Positions 6,365-14,619 of a stretch of 18,892 bases of DNA are shown one piece after another. This stretch comes from CAISIP01 sp963974265 (GTDB taxonomy: Bacteria > Pseudomonadota > Gammaproteobacteria > Burkholderiales > Burkholderiaceae_C), in assembly GCA_963974265.1 (NCBI GenBank), contig CAXBDR010000067.1, forward strand, positions 1-18,892, in the 5' to 3' direction. The position numbers were made by a program, and so were the translations under genes. The stretch's first letter is position 1; every line of letters begins with the position of its first letter. The notes beneath the pieces are model-generated. The model saw only the letters and a list, made by a program, of their open reading frames with translations, made no database searches and had not been told where the DNA came from.

Positions 6365-7795
6365 ATGTCCACACCACCGAACATCATCTTCATCATCACC
6401 GACCAGCAGCGCTACGACACGATCGCGGCGCTGGGCGCGGGCCATGTCGACACGCCGAACATCGACCGGCTGGTGCGCGACGGCGTGAGTTTCAGCCACT
6501 GCTTCGTGCCCGGTGCCAGCTGCGTGCCCAGCCGCGCCAGCGTGTTCACCGGCCTGTACCCGCACACCAACGGCGTGCTCAAGAACGGCGCCGCCTGGCA
6601 ACGCACCTGGGTCGAAGACCTGCGACAGGCGGGTTACCACACCGTCAACATCGGCAAGATGCATACCGTGCCCTACGACGCGCCGGCCGGCTTCGACGAA
6701 CGCTACATCGTCGAGAACAAGGACCGCTACCTGGACGGGCGCTGGTACTTCGACGAATGGGACAAGGCACTGGGCAACCATGGCATGGTCAAGCCGCAGC
6801 GCGAGCTGTACCGCAAGCGCGAGGACTATGGCAGCAGCTTGGGCGCATTCGAATGGGAGCTGCCCGCCGAACTGCATTCCGACAACTTCGTCGCCGGCAT
6901 GGTGAAGTGGTGGCTGCAGACCAAGCCGGTGGAAAAACCCTTGTTCCTGCAGATCGGGTTCCCCGGCCCCCACCCTCCGTACGACCCGACGCCCGAACTG
7001 GCACGCAAATACCTGGCGCGCACCGACTATCCGGTGCCCCGGCCCGGCGCGGCCGAACTCGACGGCCTGCCGCCGCCGCTGCAGGCCAAGCGCAGCCACG
7101 ACGCACAGGTCGACCATGACTCCATCCTGTGGTCGCTCGATCCAAGCCCCGAGCAACTGCACCGCATGCGCGCGTATTACCTGGCCAACGTGGAGATGAT
7201 CGACACCCAGGTCGGCGAGATCCTGGATGCGCTGCGCGCGCGCGGCCATCTCGACAACGCCATCGTGGTGTTCACCACCGACCATGGCGATTGCCTTGGC
7301 GACCACGGGCTGAGCCAGAAATGGAGCATGTACGAGGAAGTCGTGCGGGTACCGCTGGTGGTGTGCGCACCGGGCCGCTTCGCCGGCGGCCGGCAGGTCG
7401 ACGCGCTGGTGCAATTGCACGACCTTGCCCCCACGGTGCTCGAGTGGGCGGGGGCCGAGCCGCCATGGGCCATGGAGGCGCGCTCGCTCAACCCCGCGCT
7501 GCAGGGCGAGCCCTTCGACGGCCGCGCGCACGTGTATTGCGAACAGGCCGGCGACCACAACCTCACGGGCTGCGAGTTCATCACCATGGTGCGTGCGCGC
7601 GACCTCAAGCTGGTGCACTACAAGGGCGAGTCCTACGGCCAGCTGTTCGACCTGGCCGAAGACCCGGGCGAACACGTCAACCGCTGGGACGACCCGCGTT
7701 ACGCCCAGCGCAAGTCGGCCCTGCTCGACGTATTGCGCGACTGGCTGATCGAGAGCAACTACAGCACGCGCGACACCTACGCGCACGCGCGCTGA
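6365..7795 (+). CDS. Type I sulfatase-like hydrolase (formylglycine motif), cytoplasmic
   Basis: 476-aa member of the alkaline phosphatase/sulfatase superfamily (PF00884). Metal ligands Asp13-Gln14 are in IITDQQRYD. The formylglycine signature C-x-P-S-R is complete at Cys53-Arg57 (ASCVPSRASV), so the protein should be matured by a formylglycine-generating enzyme, not seen in this window. Other active-site candidates are Lys98 and His100 (IGKMH), His203 (GPHPPYD), Asp306-His307 (TTDHGD) and Lys319. It has no signal peptide, so it should act in the cytoplasm on an imported substrate. The start is 12 bp after the previous stop with only a weak Shine-Dalgarno, suggesting coupled translation. Relatives include sulfatases and phosphonate monoester hydrolases/phosphodiesterases; the sugar context favours a sugar sulfate, but phosphoester hydrolysis cannot be excluded. 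Confidence 0.9.
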   Translation: MSTPPNIIFIITDQQRYDTIAALGAGHVDTPNIDRLVRDGVSFSHCFVPGASCVPSRASVFTGLYPHTNGVLKNGAAWQRTWVEDLRQAGYHTVNIGKMHTVPYDAPAGFDERYIVENKDRYLDGRWYFDEWDKALGNHGMVKPQRELYRKREDYGSSLGAFEWELPAELHSDNFVAGMVKWWLQTKPVEKPLFLQIGFPGPHPPYDPTPELARKYLARTDYPVPRPGAAELDGLPPPLQAKRSHDAQVDHDSILWSLDPSPEQLHRMRAYYLANVEMIDTQVGEILDALRARGHLDNAIVVFTTDHGDCLGDHGLSQKWSMYEEVVRVPLVVCAPGRFAGGRQVDALVQLHDLAPTVLEWAGAEPPWAMEARSLNPALQGEPFDGRAHVYCEQAGDHNLTGCEFITMVRARDLKLVHYKGESYGQLFDLAEDPGEHVNRWDDPRYAQRKSALLDVLRDWLIESNYSTRDTYAHAR

Positions 7796-7828
7796 ACCCC
7801 GACGAATCCCAACGGAGCATCACACACC

Positions 7829-8923
7829 ATGGCCAATGTCAGCGTTCGCAACCTCACCAAGTCCTACGGCGCCACGGCGGTCCTGCACGGCATCGATCTC
7901 GATGTCGCCGACGGCGCCTTCGTCGTGCTCGTCGGTCCCTCGGGTTGCGGCAAGTCCACCTTGCTGCGCATGATCGCCGGCCTGGTCGAGGTCAGCTCGG
8001 GCGACATCGCCTTCGACGGCCAGCGCGTCAACGACATGGCACCACGCGACCGCGACATCGCGATGGTGTTCCAGAACTACGCGCTGTACCCGACCAAGAC
8101 GGTGCGCCAGAACCTGGGCTTCTCGCTCAAGATCCGGCGCGAGTCGCCGCAGGAGATCCGGCGCAAGGTGGATGCCGCGGCCCAGATGCTCGGACTCGAG
8201 CAGTTGCTCGACCGCCTGCCCGGCCAGCTCTCCGGCGGGCAGCGCCAGCGCGTGGCCATGGGCCGCGCCATCGTGCGCGAGCCCCAGGTGTTCCTGTTCG
8301 ATGAGCCGCTGTCCAACCTGGACGCCAAGCTGCGCGGACGCATGCGCTCCGAGATCAAGGCCATGCACCAGCGCATCGGCACCACGTCCATCTATGTCAC
8401 GCACGACCAGATCGAGGCCATGACGCTGGCCGACCAGATCGTCGTGATGAACAGCGGGCGCGTGGAGCAGATCGGCGCGCCGCTGGACCTGTACCACCAT
8501 CCGGCGAACCTGTTCGTGGCCGGATTCATCGGCGCGCCCCAGATGAACTTCATCCAGGGCCGGGTCGACACCTCGGGCGGACGCACGACGGTGGCCACCG
8601 CGATGGGGGCCATGCCCGCCGACGTGGCCGCCCATCTGGAGGAAGGCCGCAGCGTGACCTACGGTATCCGTCCCGAGCACCTGGCCCTGGCGCCGGACGG
8701 TTGCATCGACGCACGCGTGCAACTGATCGAGCCGATGGGCTCGGAATGCCTGGTGCTGGCCGATTGCCAGGGGGAAGAGCTGCAGGTCATGGTCCGCGAC
8801 GAGGCCATGCCGCTGCCGGCTCCGGGCGATCGCGTGCGGCTGGCACCCCAGGCCGGCAAGGCCTGCATCTTCGACACCGCCAGCGGACGCAACCTGGCGC
8901 TGGACGCCGCCGCGCGGCACTGA
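7829..8923 (+). CDS. Sugar ABC transporter ATP-binding protein, UgpC/MsmX/MalK type
   Basis: 364-aa ATPase subunit energising the importer whose permeases are at the left end of the window. Motifs in order: Walker A GPSGCGKST (36-44), Q-loop Gln82 in VFQNYALYP, signature LSGGQ (134-138), Walker B VFLFDEP (154-160), D-loop LSNLD and switch His192 in THDQ. Residues from about 235 form the OB-fold regulatory extension (TOBE) typical of CUT1 sugar ATPases. After ALYP the sequence is TKTV rather than the commoner HMTV. The ATG at 7829 is 33 bp after the sulfatase stop, with a purine-rich ACGGAG upstream. Its separation of about 6 kb from the permease genes, across the operator/promoter, means importer subunits are encoded in both operon blocks. 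Confidence 0.95.
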   Translation: MANVSVRNLTKSYGATAVLHGIDLDVADGAFVVLVGPSGCGKSTLLRMIAGLVEVSSGDIAFDGQRVNDMAPRDRDIAMVFQNYALYPTKTVRQNLGFSLKIRRESPQEIRRKVDAAAQMLGLEQLLDRLPGQLSGGQRQRVAMGRAIVREPQVFLFDEPLSNLDAKLRGRMRSEIKAMHQRIGTTSIYVTHDQIEAMTLADQIVVMNSGRVEQIGAPLDLYHHPANLFVAGFIGAPQMNFIQGRVDTSGGRTTVATAMGAMPADVAAHLEEGRSVTYGIRPEHLALAPDGCIDARVQLIEPMGSECLVLADCQGEELQVMVRDEAMPLPAPGDRVRLAPQAGKACIFDTASGRNLALDAAARH

Positions 8924-8926
8924 ATC

Positions 8927-9010
8927 GGCTCCTTGGCGGGCGGGCGCCGCGACCGCGCTGGCGCTCGCGTATGCTCGGGTACCCAGACCGCCCGCCGCTT
9001 GAAAGGAGCC
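8927..9010 (+). promoter_or_regulatory. Long interrupted stem-loop sequestering the dehydratase ribosome binding site
   Basis: Starting 4 nt after the ATPase stop, GGCTCCTT (8927-8934) and GGCGGGCGG (8935-8943) are contiguous on the left arm. The right arm has CCGCCCGCC (8988-8996), six unpaired bases and AAGGAGCC (9003-9010). All 17 positions pair by Watson-Crick rules, and the right arm contains the AAGGAG Shine-Dalgarno of the next gene, two bases before its ATG. The 44-nt interior can fold further: GCGCC at 8944-8948 with GGCGC at 8960-8964, and the GGGTACCC palindrome at 8977-8984. Pairing is seen directly; the regulatory role is inference. Confidence 0.55.
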
Positions 9011-9012
9011 CC

Positions 9013-10758
<1,746 letters not shown>

Positions 10759-10778
10759 ACCCGACAAGGAACACCACC

Positions 10779-11495
10779 ATGGCACTGTCCGCCGCCACCC
10801 GCGACAAACTCAAGACCGTCAGCACCGCCACCTTGTGCACCGCGCTGTTCAAGCGCGGCCTGCGCAACCAGTTCATCCAGGACGTGCGTCCGCTCAATCA
10901 GAAGACGTCGACGATGGTCGGCGAAGCCTATACGCTGCGCTACATCCCGGCGCGCGAAGACCTGAACCCGATCACCGTGTTCCAGGACCCGAAACATCCG
11001 CAACGCGTGGCCGTCGACCAGTGCCCCGAAGGCGCGGTGATGGTCATCGACAGCCGCAAGGACGCCCGCGCCGCGTCGGCCGGCTCGATCCTGATCACCC
11101 GGCTGATGGTGCGCGGCGCCGCCGGCGTCGTCACCGACGGCGGCTTCCGCGACTCGCCGGAACTGGCCGAGATGCCGTTCCCGGTCTACCACAACCGCCC
11201 GTCGGCGCCGACCAACCTGACGCTGCACCAGGCAATGGACATCAACGTGCCGATCGGCTGCGGCGACGTCGCGGTGTTCCCGGGCGACATCATCGTCGGC
11301 GACCGCGAGGGTGTGTTCGTGATCCCGGCCCACCTGGCCGACGAGGTCGCCATTGAAGCGGTCGAGATGACGGCCTACGAGGACTTCGTGACCGAGGAAG
11401 TGCAGAAGGGCCGCTCCATCATCGGCCTGTATCCGGCCACGCAGCAGCAGTCCAGGGACGACTTCGCGGCCTGGCGCAAGGCCCGGGGGCGCTGA
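10779..11495 (+). CDS. RraA/HMG-CHA aldolase family protein, candidate 2-keto-3-deoxy sugar-acid aldolase
   Basis: 238-aa cytoplasmic protein of the RraA-like / 4-hydroxy-4-methyl-2-oxoglutarate aldolase family. Family features are the central G-A-A-G-V-V-T-D-G-G-F-R-D block (residues 113-125), with Arg124 and Asp125 as the pyruvate/metal-binding pair, and the later GCGDVAVFPGDIIVGDREGV segment. Members are often annotated as ribonuclease regulator RraA, but proteins with the R-D pair are metal-dependent class II pyruvate aldolases. Located directly after a sugar-acid dehydratase, it most plausibly cleaves the 2-keto-3-deoxy acid into pyruvate and a short aldehyde. The ATG at 10779 is preceded by AAGGA with normal spacing. 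It is the last gene of the catabolic block; about 760 bp without a clear gene follow. Confidence 0.85.
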   Translation: MALSAATRDKLKTVSTATLCTALFKRGLRNQFIQDVRPLNQKTSTMVGEAYTLRYIPAREDLNPITVFQDPKHPQRVAVDQCPEGAVMVIDSRKDARAASAGSILITRLMVRGAAGVVTDGGFRDSPELAEMPFPVYHNRPSAPTNLTLHQAMDINVPIGCGDVAVFPGDIIVGDREGVFVIPAHLADEVAIEAVEMTAYEDFVTEEVQKGRSIIGLYPATQQQSRDDFAAWRKARGR

Positions 11496-12253
11496 CGCGC
11501 GGCGCGCAGTCTATCGCATGTATCTGGGGTTGCCGCTGCCGCACCCCCCTTCATCGGCCTGTCAATGCGGGCCGGCCGCCCATCGACGCGAGGCCTGGCC
11601 GGCGAGGCATGATGCCGGCGTGGCACCCACCGGCGGCGGCTTAAGGACCTGGGCAGGTGCACCAGTCGCCCTGGTGCCGGCCGTTGACGACTCAGCGCTT
11701 CTCAAATACTGATGACCAGTCGCGACGATGTTCGCGAGCCATCGCAGGGCCCCGGGCGTCTTCGTCTGGCGTGCCACGCGATGATGGCCGACGTCCAGCA
11801 GGAACGACGGACACGAATGACACCTTGACGTGAACCGGGCACCACGTTGCTCACGCAATCGGGCAATGTGTCGAATCCGGCCGCTTCCTTCAGCCGCCTG
11901 CGCGTAGGTGCCGGGCTCGAATGCCTGTTGACGATCAGCTGTGTCGGACTGCCGGCGTTTCCCGGACATCCCGTGGCGAAGCCGGCAACATGGGCGAGCC
12001 AAGATATAGTTCGCCTTTGCCCCAAGGCTGGATCAGGGGCGGGGAACACCATGTACATGACCACACCCGTATCGTCACGCCGGTCGATCTGCCGGCGGCA
12101 TGTAGCCGGATCGAAGTGCTGCCGAGCCATGCTGCGCGTCGGCGCCACCGTCGACGCACCTGTTCACCGCGACGGTCGTCGCGTCCATGCCCGACACCGC
12201 GGGCTGAGTGCTTCATGCGTCTTGCGCCTCGCGCCGAAGCAGGACATGACACC
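11496..12253. other. Gene-poor spacer between catabolic locus and glycosylation cassette
   Basis: No reading frame here, on either strand, has recognisable protein-family sequence; the open frames of 100-150 codons read as low-complexity Arg/Ser/Pro-rich shadows. Two GC-rich hairpins are visible: GGGG/CCCC arms at 11526-11547, about 30 bp after the aldolase stop, and GCACCAG/CTGGTGC at 11659-11665 with 11671-11677. Neither has a U-tract, so termination is possible but unproven. A weak -10-like TATAGT occurs at 12005-12010. The spacer may hold a decayed gene or an insertion junction. Confidence 0.5.
12005..12010 (+). promoter_or_regulatory. Possible -10 element upstream of the glycosyltransferase cassette
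   Basis: TATAGT matches the -10 consensus at 5 of 6 positions in a small AT-rich patch. The -35 position 17 bp upstream (CCGGCA) is poor, and the element is about 240 bp from the glycosyltransferase ATG. It is the best promoter-like string I found in the spacer, and it is weak. Confidence 0.22.
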
Positions 12254-13174
12254 ATGAAAATCTCGTTTGTCGTTGCGGTCTACCACAATGAAGGAGCATT
12301 GACCAAGACACACGAAAAAATCCAGGCGGCGTTTCGTGGTCCACTGGCACGGCACGACTACGAGGTCATATTCATCGACGACGGATCCAAGGACGGATCT
12401 CTGGCTGAACTGCTGCGGATTCGGGAGCAGGACCCCCATGTGAAGGTCATCACGTTCACCCGGAATTTCGGCCAGATGGCTGCGATGCTGGCTGGGTTCA
12501 AGGAGTCGGCCGGCGATGCCGTGGTCAACATCTCGGCCGATCTGCAGGATCCGGTCGAACTGATTCCTCAAATGGTCGAGAAATGGGAGTCTGGCTCCGA
12601 GATTGTCATATGCCACCGGACCGATCGCGCAGACACATGGTTGTCCAGATGGTTTTCGCATCTGGCGTACGCGGTATTGCGCGTTTCCTTGCCGCAGATT
12701 CCTCCGGGGGGCTTCGATTTCGTACTGATGGATCGCAAAGTGATGGATGCCTTTAATGCCGTGGACGTCAGGCATCGGTTTTTCCAGGGTGACCTGTTAT
12801 GGACGGGGTACACCACCAGCCTCATTCCCTATGTTCGGCTGAAGAGAACCATCGGGAAATCCCAATACAACTTCGGCAAGAAGCTCAAGAACTTCCTGGA
12901 TGCGATCATCGACGCATCCTATCTGCCGATCCGCTTCATCTCCCTGGTCGGAGTGCTCACATCGGCCCTGGGGGTGCTGTACAGCGTGAGTATTGCCGTC
13001 GCATGGTTTCGCGGTGAAACACCGTTCGAAGGCTGGGCGCCATTGATGATCGTCGTGTTGTTGGTAGGTGGTCTCATCATGGTCATGCTGGGTGTCATCG
13101 GCGAATATGTCTGGCGCATCAACGAAGAAGTGCGCAAGCGGCCGAACTACATCGTCAGAGACAAGTTCCTGTGA
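12254..13174 (+). CDS. GtrB-like polyprenol-phosphate glycosyltransferase (GT2 family)
   Basis: 306-aa membrane-anchored GT-A glycosyltransferase. Such enzymes move a sugar from a nucleotide donor to undecaprenyl phosphate on the cytoplasmic face. The nucleotide-binding start is SFVVAVYHNEG (4-14), with IDDGSKDGS (41-49), FTRNFGQMAAMLAGF (68-82) and the metal motif SADLQDP (94-100, Asp96 and Asp99). Two C-terminal membrane helices (about 228-252 and 262-285) and the tail EVRKRPNYIV are typical of GtrB/DPM1-like proteins. I chose the ATG at 12254 because the fold starts there; the frame is open to about 11921, but the added residues are Arg/Ser-rich and lack family character. Codon use is more AT-tolerant than in the catabolic genes. 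It overlaps the methyltransferase start by 4 bp, and the context says glycan decoration. Confidence 0.92.
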   Translation: MKISFVVAVYHNEGALTKTHEKIQAAFRGPLARHDYEVIFIDDGSKDGSLAELLRIREQDPHVKVITFTRNFGQMAAMLAGFKESAGDAVVNISADLQDPVELIPQMVEKWESGSEIVICHRTDRADTWLSRWFSHLAYAVLRVSLPQIPPGGFDFVLMDRKVMDAFNAVDVRHRFFQGDLLWTGYTTSLIPYVRLKRTIGKSQYNFGKKLKNFLDAIIDASYLPIRFISLVGVLTSALGVLYSVSIAVAWFRGETPFEGWAPLMIVVLLVGGLIMVMLGVIGEYVWRINEEVRKRPNYIVRDKFL

Positions 13175-14004
13175 GTGACCGACTCCGATACACACTGATC
13201 GACGGGGTCAAGTGCTTCAGTCCCGAGGTGGCGCAATCGTATTCGGACTACCCGGACGGCGGATTCGACATCACCGATGAAAGCGCCAACGCGAGTTTCT
13301 GGGTACGCTCTCGCAACCGCCTGTTCAAGCGCATGGTCCTCGAGCAGATGAACGCATCCGGGGGCACGCGGCTGCTGGAGATCGGATGCGGCACCGGTGA
13401 ATTCATCCGTCACATCGTCGATACGGACGGATTGGACATCACCGGCTCGGAGGTCTACCTCAAGGGTCTCGTCTATGCCAAGAAAAAGCTTCCCGACGTC
13501 GAGTTCATACAACTGGACGTGACGCAAGCAACCATCGACACGCAGTTCGACATGATCGTGGCGTTCGATGTCATCGAGCACATCGACGATGACATTGCAG
13601 CGCTGGCCAATATGCACCAGATGCTGGCCCCTGGCGGCACACTGGTGATTTCGGTACCGCAACACCAGTTCCTGTGGAGCAGGCTCGACGAGATCGTCCG
13701 CCACAAGCGTCGGTATTCCAGAAGGGACATGCTGGACAAATTGCAGGGCCAGGGATTCACCGTGACTCGGCGCACGTCGTTCGTTTTCGTGCTGTTTCCC
13801 CTGATGCTGGTATCCCGATTGCTCGACAAGCGCGGCCGCCGTGCGGACACGGATGACGCCGCGCTCGACAAGCGCGTGTCGTTCTCGCCCTGGCTCAATA
13901 CCATCATGGATGGCCTGATGCGTATCGACGAGGCCTTGATCAGACTCGGCCTGTCATTGCCTTTCGGTGGAACCTTGGTCGCGGTTGCCCGGAAGAATGC
14001 ATGA
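13171..14004 (+). CDS. Class I SAM-dependent methyltransferase
   Basis: 277-aa methyltransferase with SAM motif I LEIGCGTGE (69-77), an acidic post-I position in ITGSEVY (90-96), DMIVAFDVIEHIDDD (127-141) and PGGTLVISVP (154-163). The RHKRRYS segment (178-184) followed by a hydrophobic stretch (about 202-217) recurs in methyltransferases found beside GtrB-like glycosyltransferases. It may touch the membrane. The GTG start at 13171 overlaps the preceding stop (GTGA) and the 3' end overlaps the GtrA start (ATGA), so it is an integral part of the cassette. A role in methylating the sugar or its lipid-linked intermediate is inferred from the neighbours; the target is not visible in sequence. Confidence 0.85.
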   Translation: MSDRLRYTLIDGVKCFSPEVAQSYSDYPDGGFDITDESANASFWVRSRNRLFKRMVLEQMNASGGTRLLEIGCGTGEFIRHIVDTDGLDITGSEVYLKGLVYAKKKLPDVEFIQLDVTQATIDTQFDMIVAFDVIEHIDDDIAALANMHQMLAPGGTLVISVPQHQFLWSRLDEIVRHKRRYSRRDMLDKLQGQGFTVTRRTSFVFVLFPLMLVSRLLDKRGRRADTDDAALDKRVSFSPWLNTIMDGLMRIDEALIRLGLSLPFGGTLVAVARKNA

Positions 14005-14462
14005 CGGATTGCCGACCCGCAGCTGTCCAACAGGAACACGACGAACCCGCGCCGGCCATGCGAAAGCTCACGACCGAGGCGCTCAAGTTCATCGTCGTCG
14101 GCGCCGCCAATTTCCTGCTGACCCTGGTCGTCTTCGCCGTCGCATTGAAAGTGCTCGCGATCGACTATCTGCTGAGCCTTGTCGCCGCATGGATCGTCGG
14201 CATCGGCTTTTCGTATGTGCTCAATTTCACCTGGGTGTTCAGACCCGAGAAGAAGCTGCAATTCCGATCCAGGCTCGTCAAATACCTCGCAGCCAGTACG
14301 CTGTCGATCAGCGTCAATCTGCTAGCGCTGCGACTGATCGTCGAAGCCGGCAACTTCGACCCCTTTGTGGTTCAGCTGGCATTGATTCCCTTGATCGTGG
14401 CATTCAACTTTGCCACCGCCAAGCTGTGGTCCCTGAAACCCGGTGGCAAGGGGCTTCGGTGA
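14001..14462 (+). CDS. GtrA-like small membrane protein, putative lipid-linked sugar flippase
   Basis: 153-aa inner-membrane protein of the GtrA family (PF04138), the usual length. Four hydrophobic helices lie at roughly 28-50, 53-76, 90-113 and 121-144. Family-type Asn/Phe signatures are FIVVGAANFLLTL (30-42), LNFTWVFR (74-81) and the last-helix FNFATAKLW. GtrA is thought to flip polyprenol-linked sugar made by GtrB to the periplasm, where a GT-C enzyme uses it. The ATG at 14001 overlaps the methyltransferase stop. A downstream ATG (14058) would remove a hydrophilic N-terminus and is also possible. It sits between methyltransferase and GT-C-like genes, as expected for a gtr-type module. Confidence 0.88.
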   Translation: MTDCRPAAVQQEHDEPAPAMRKLTTEALKFIVVGAANFLLTLVVFAVALKVLAIDYLLSLVAAWIVGIGFSYVLNFTWVFRPEKKLQFRSRLVKYLAASTLSISVNLLALRLIVEAGNFDPFVVQLALIPLIVAFNFATAKLWSLKPGGKGLR

Positions 14463-14619
14463 TTCAAGCGCTTGCCTTGCCGGAGACCGCGCGCCATTCC
14501 TTGCGATCGCCGATTCCCTGCGCACCGCCGCAGGGGACACGGCCCGCCGGTGGGCGTTGCGAAGGCGGTCGCAAGGCTTCGCCGGCTCCCTGCGCCTTTC
14601 CGGCCCGACGATCGTGAAA

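Noticed and set aside
5417..7786. Very long open frame (789 codons) on the minus strand opposite the amidohydrolase and sulfatase genes
   Set aside because: High-GC coding DNA commonly leaves an open antisense frame. The translation is His/Val/Gly/Ala-rich without motifs, while the plus-strand frames have complete catalytic signatures.
11562..12148. Overlapping minus-strand frames in the spacer that might be a transposase or other gene remnant
   Set aside because: I could not find any transposase motif, terminal inverted repeats or target duplication. The suggestion stays too weak to annotate.
11921..12253. N-terminal extension of the GT2 glycosyltransferase by about 110 residues
   Set aside because: The extra sequence is Arg/Ser/Pro-rich and unlike the family, whereas the conserved beta-strand starts right after the ATG at 12254.
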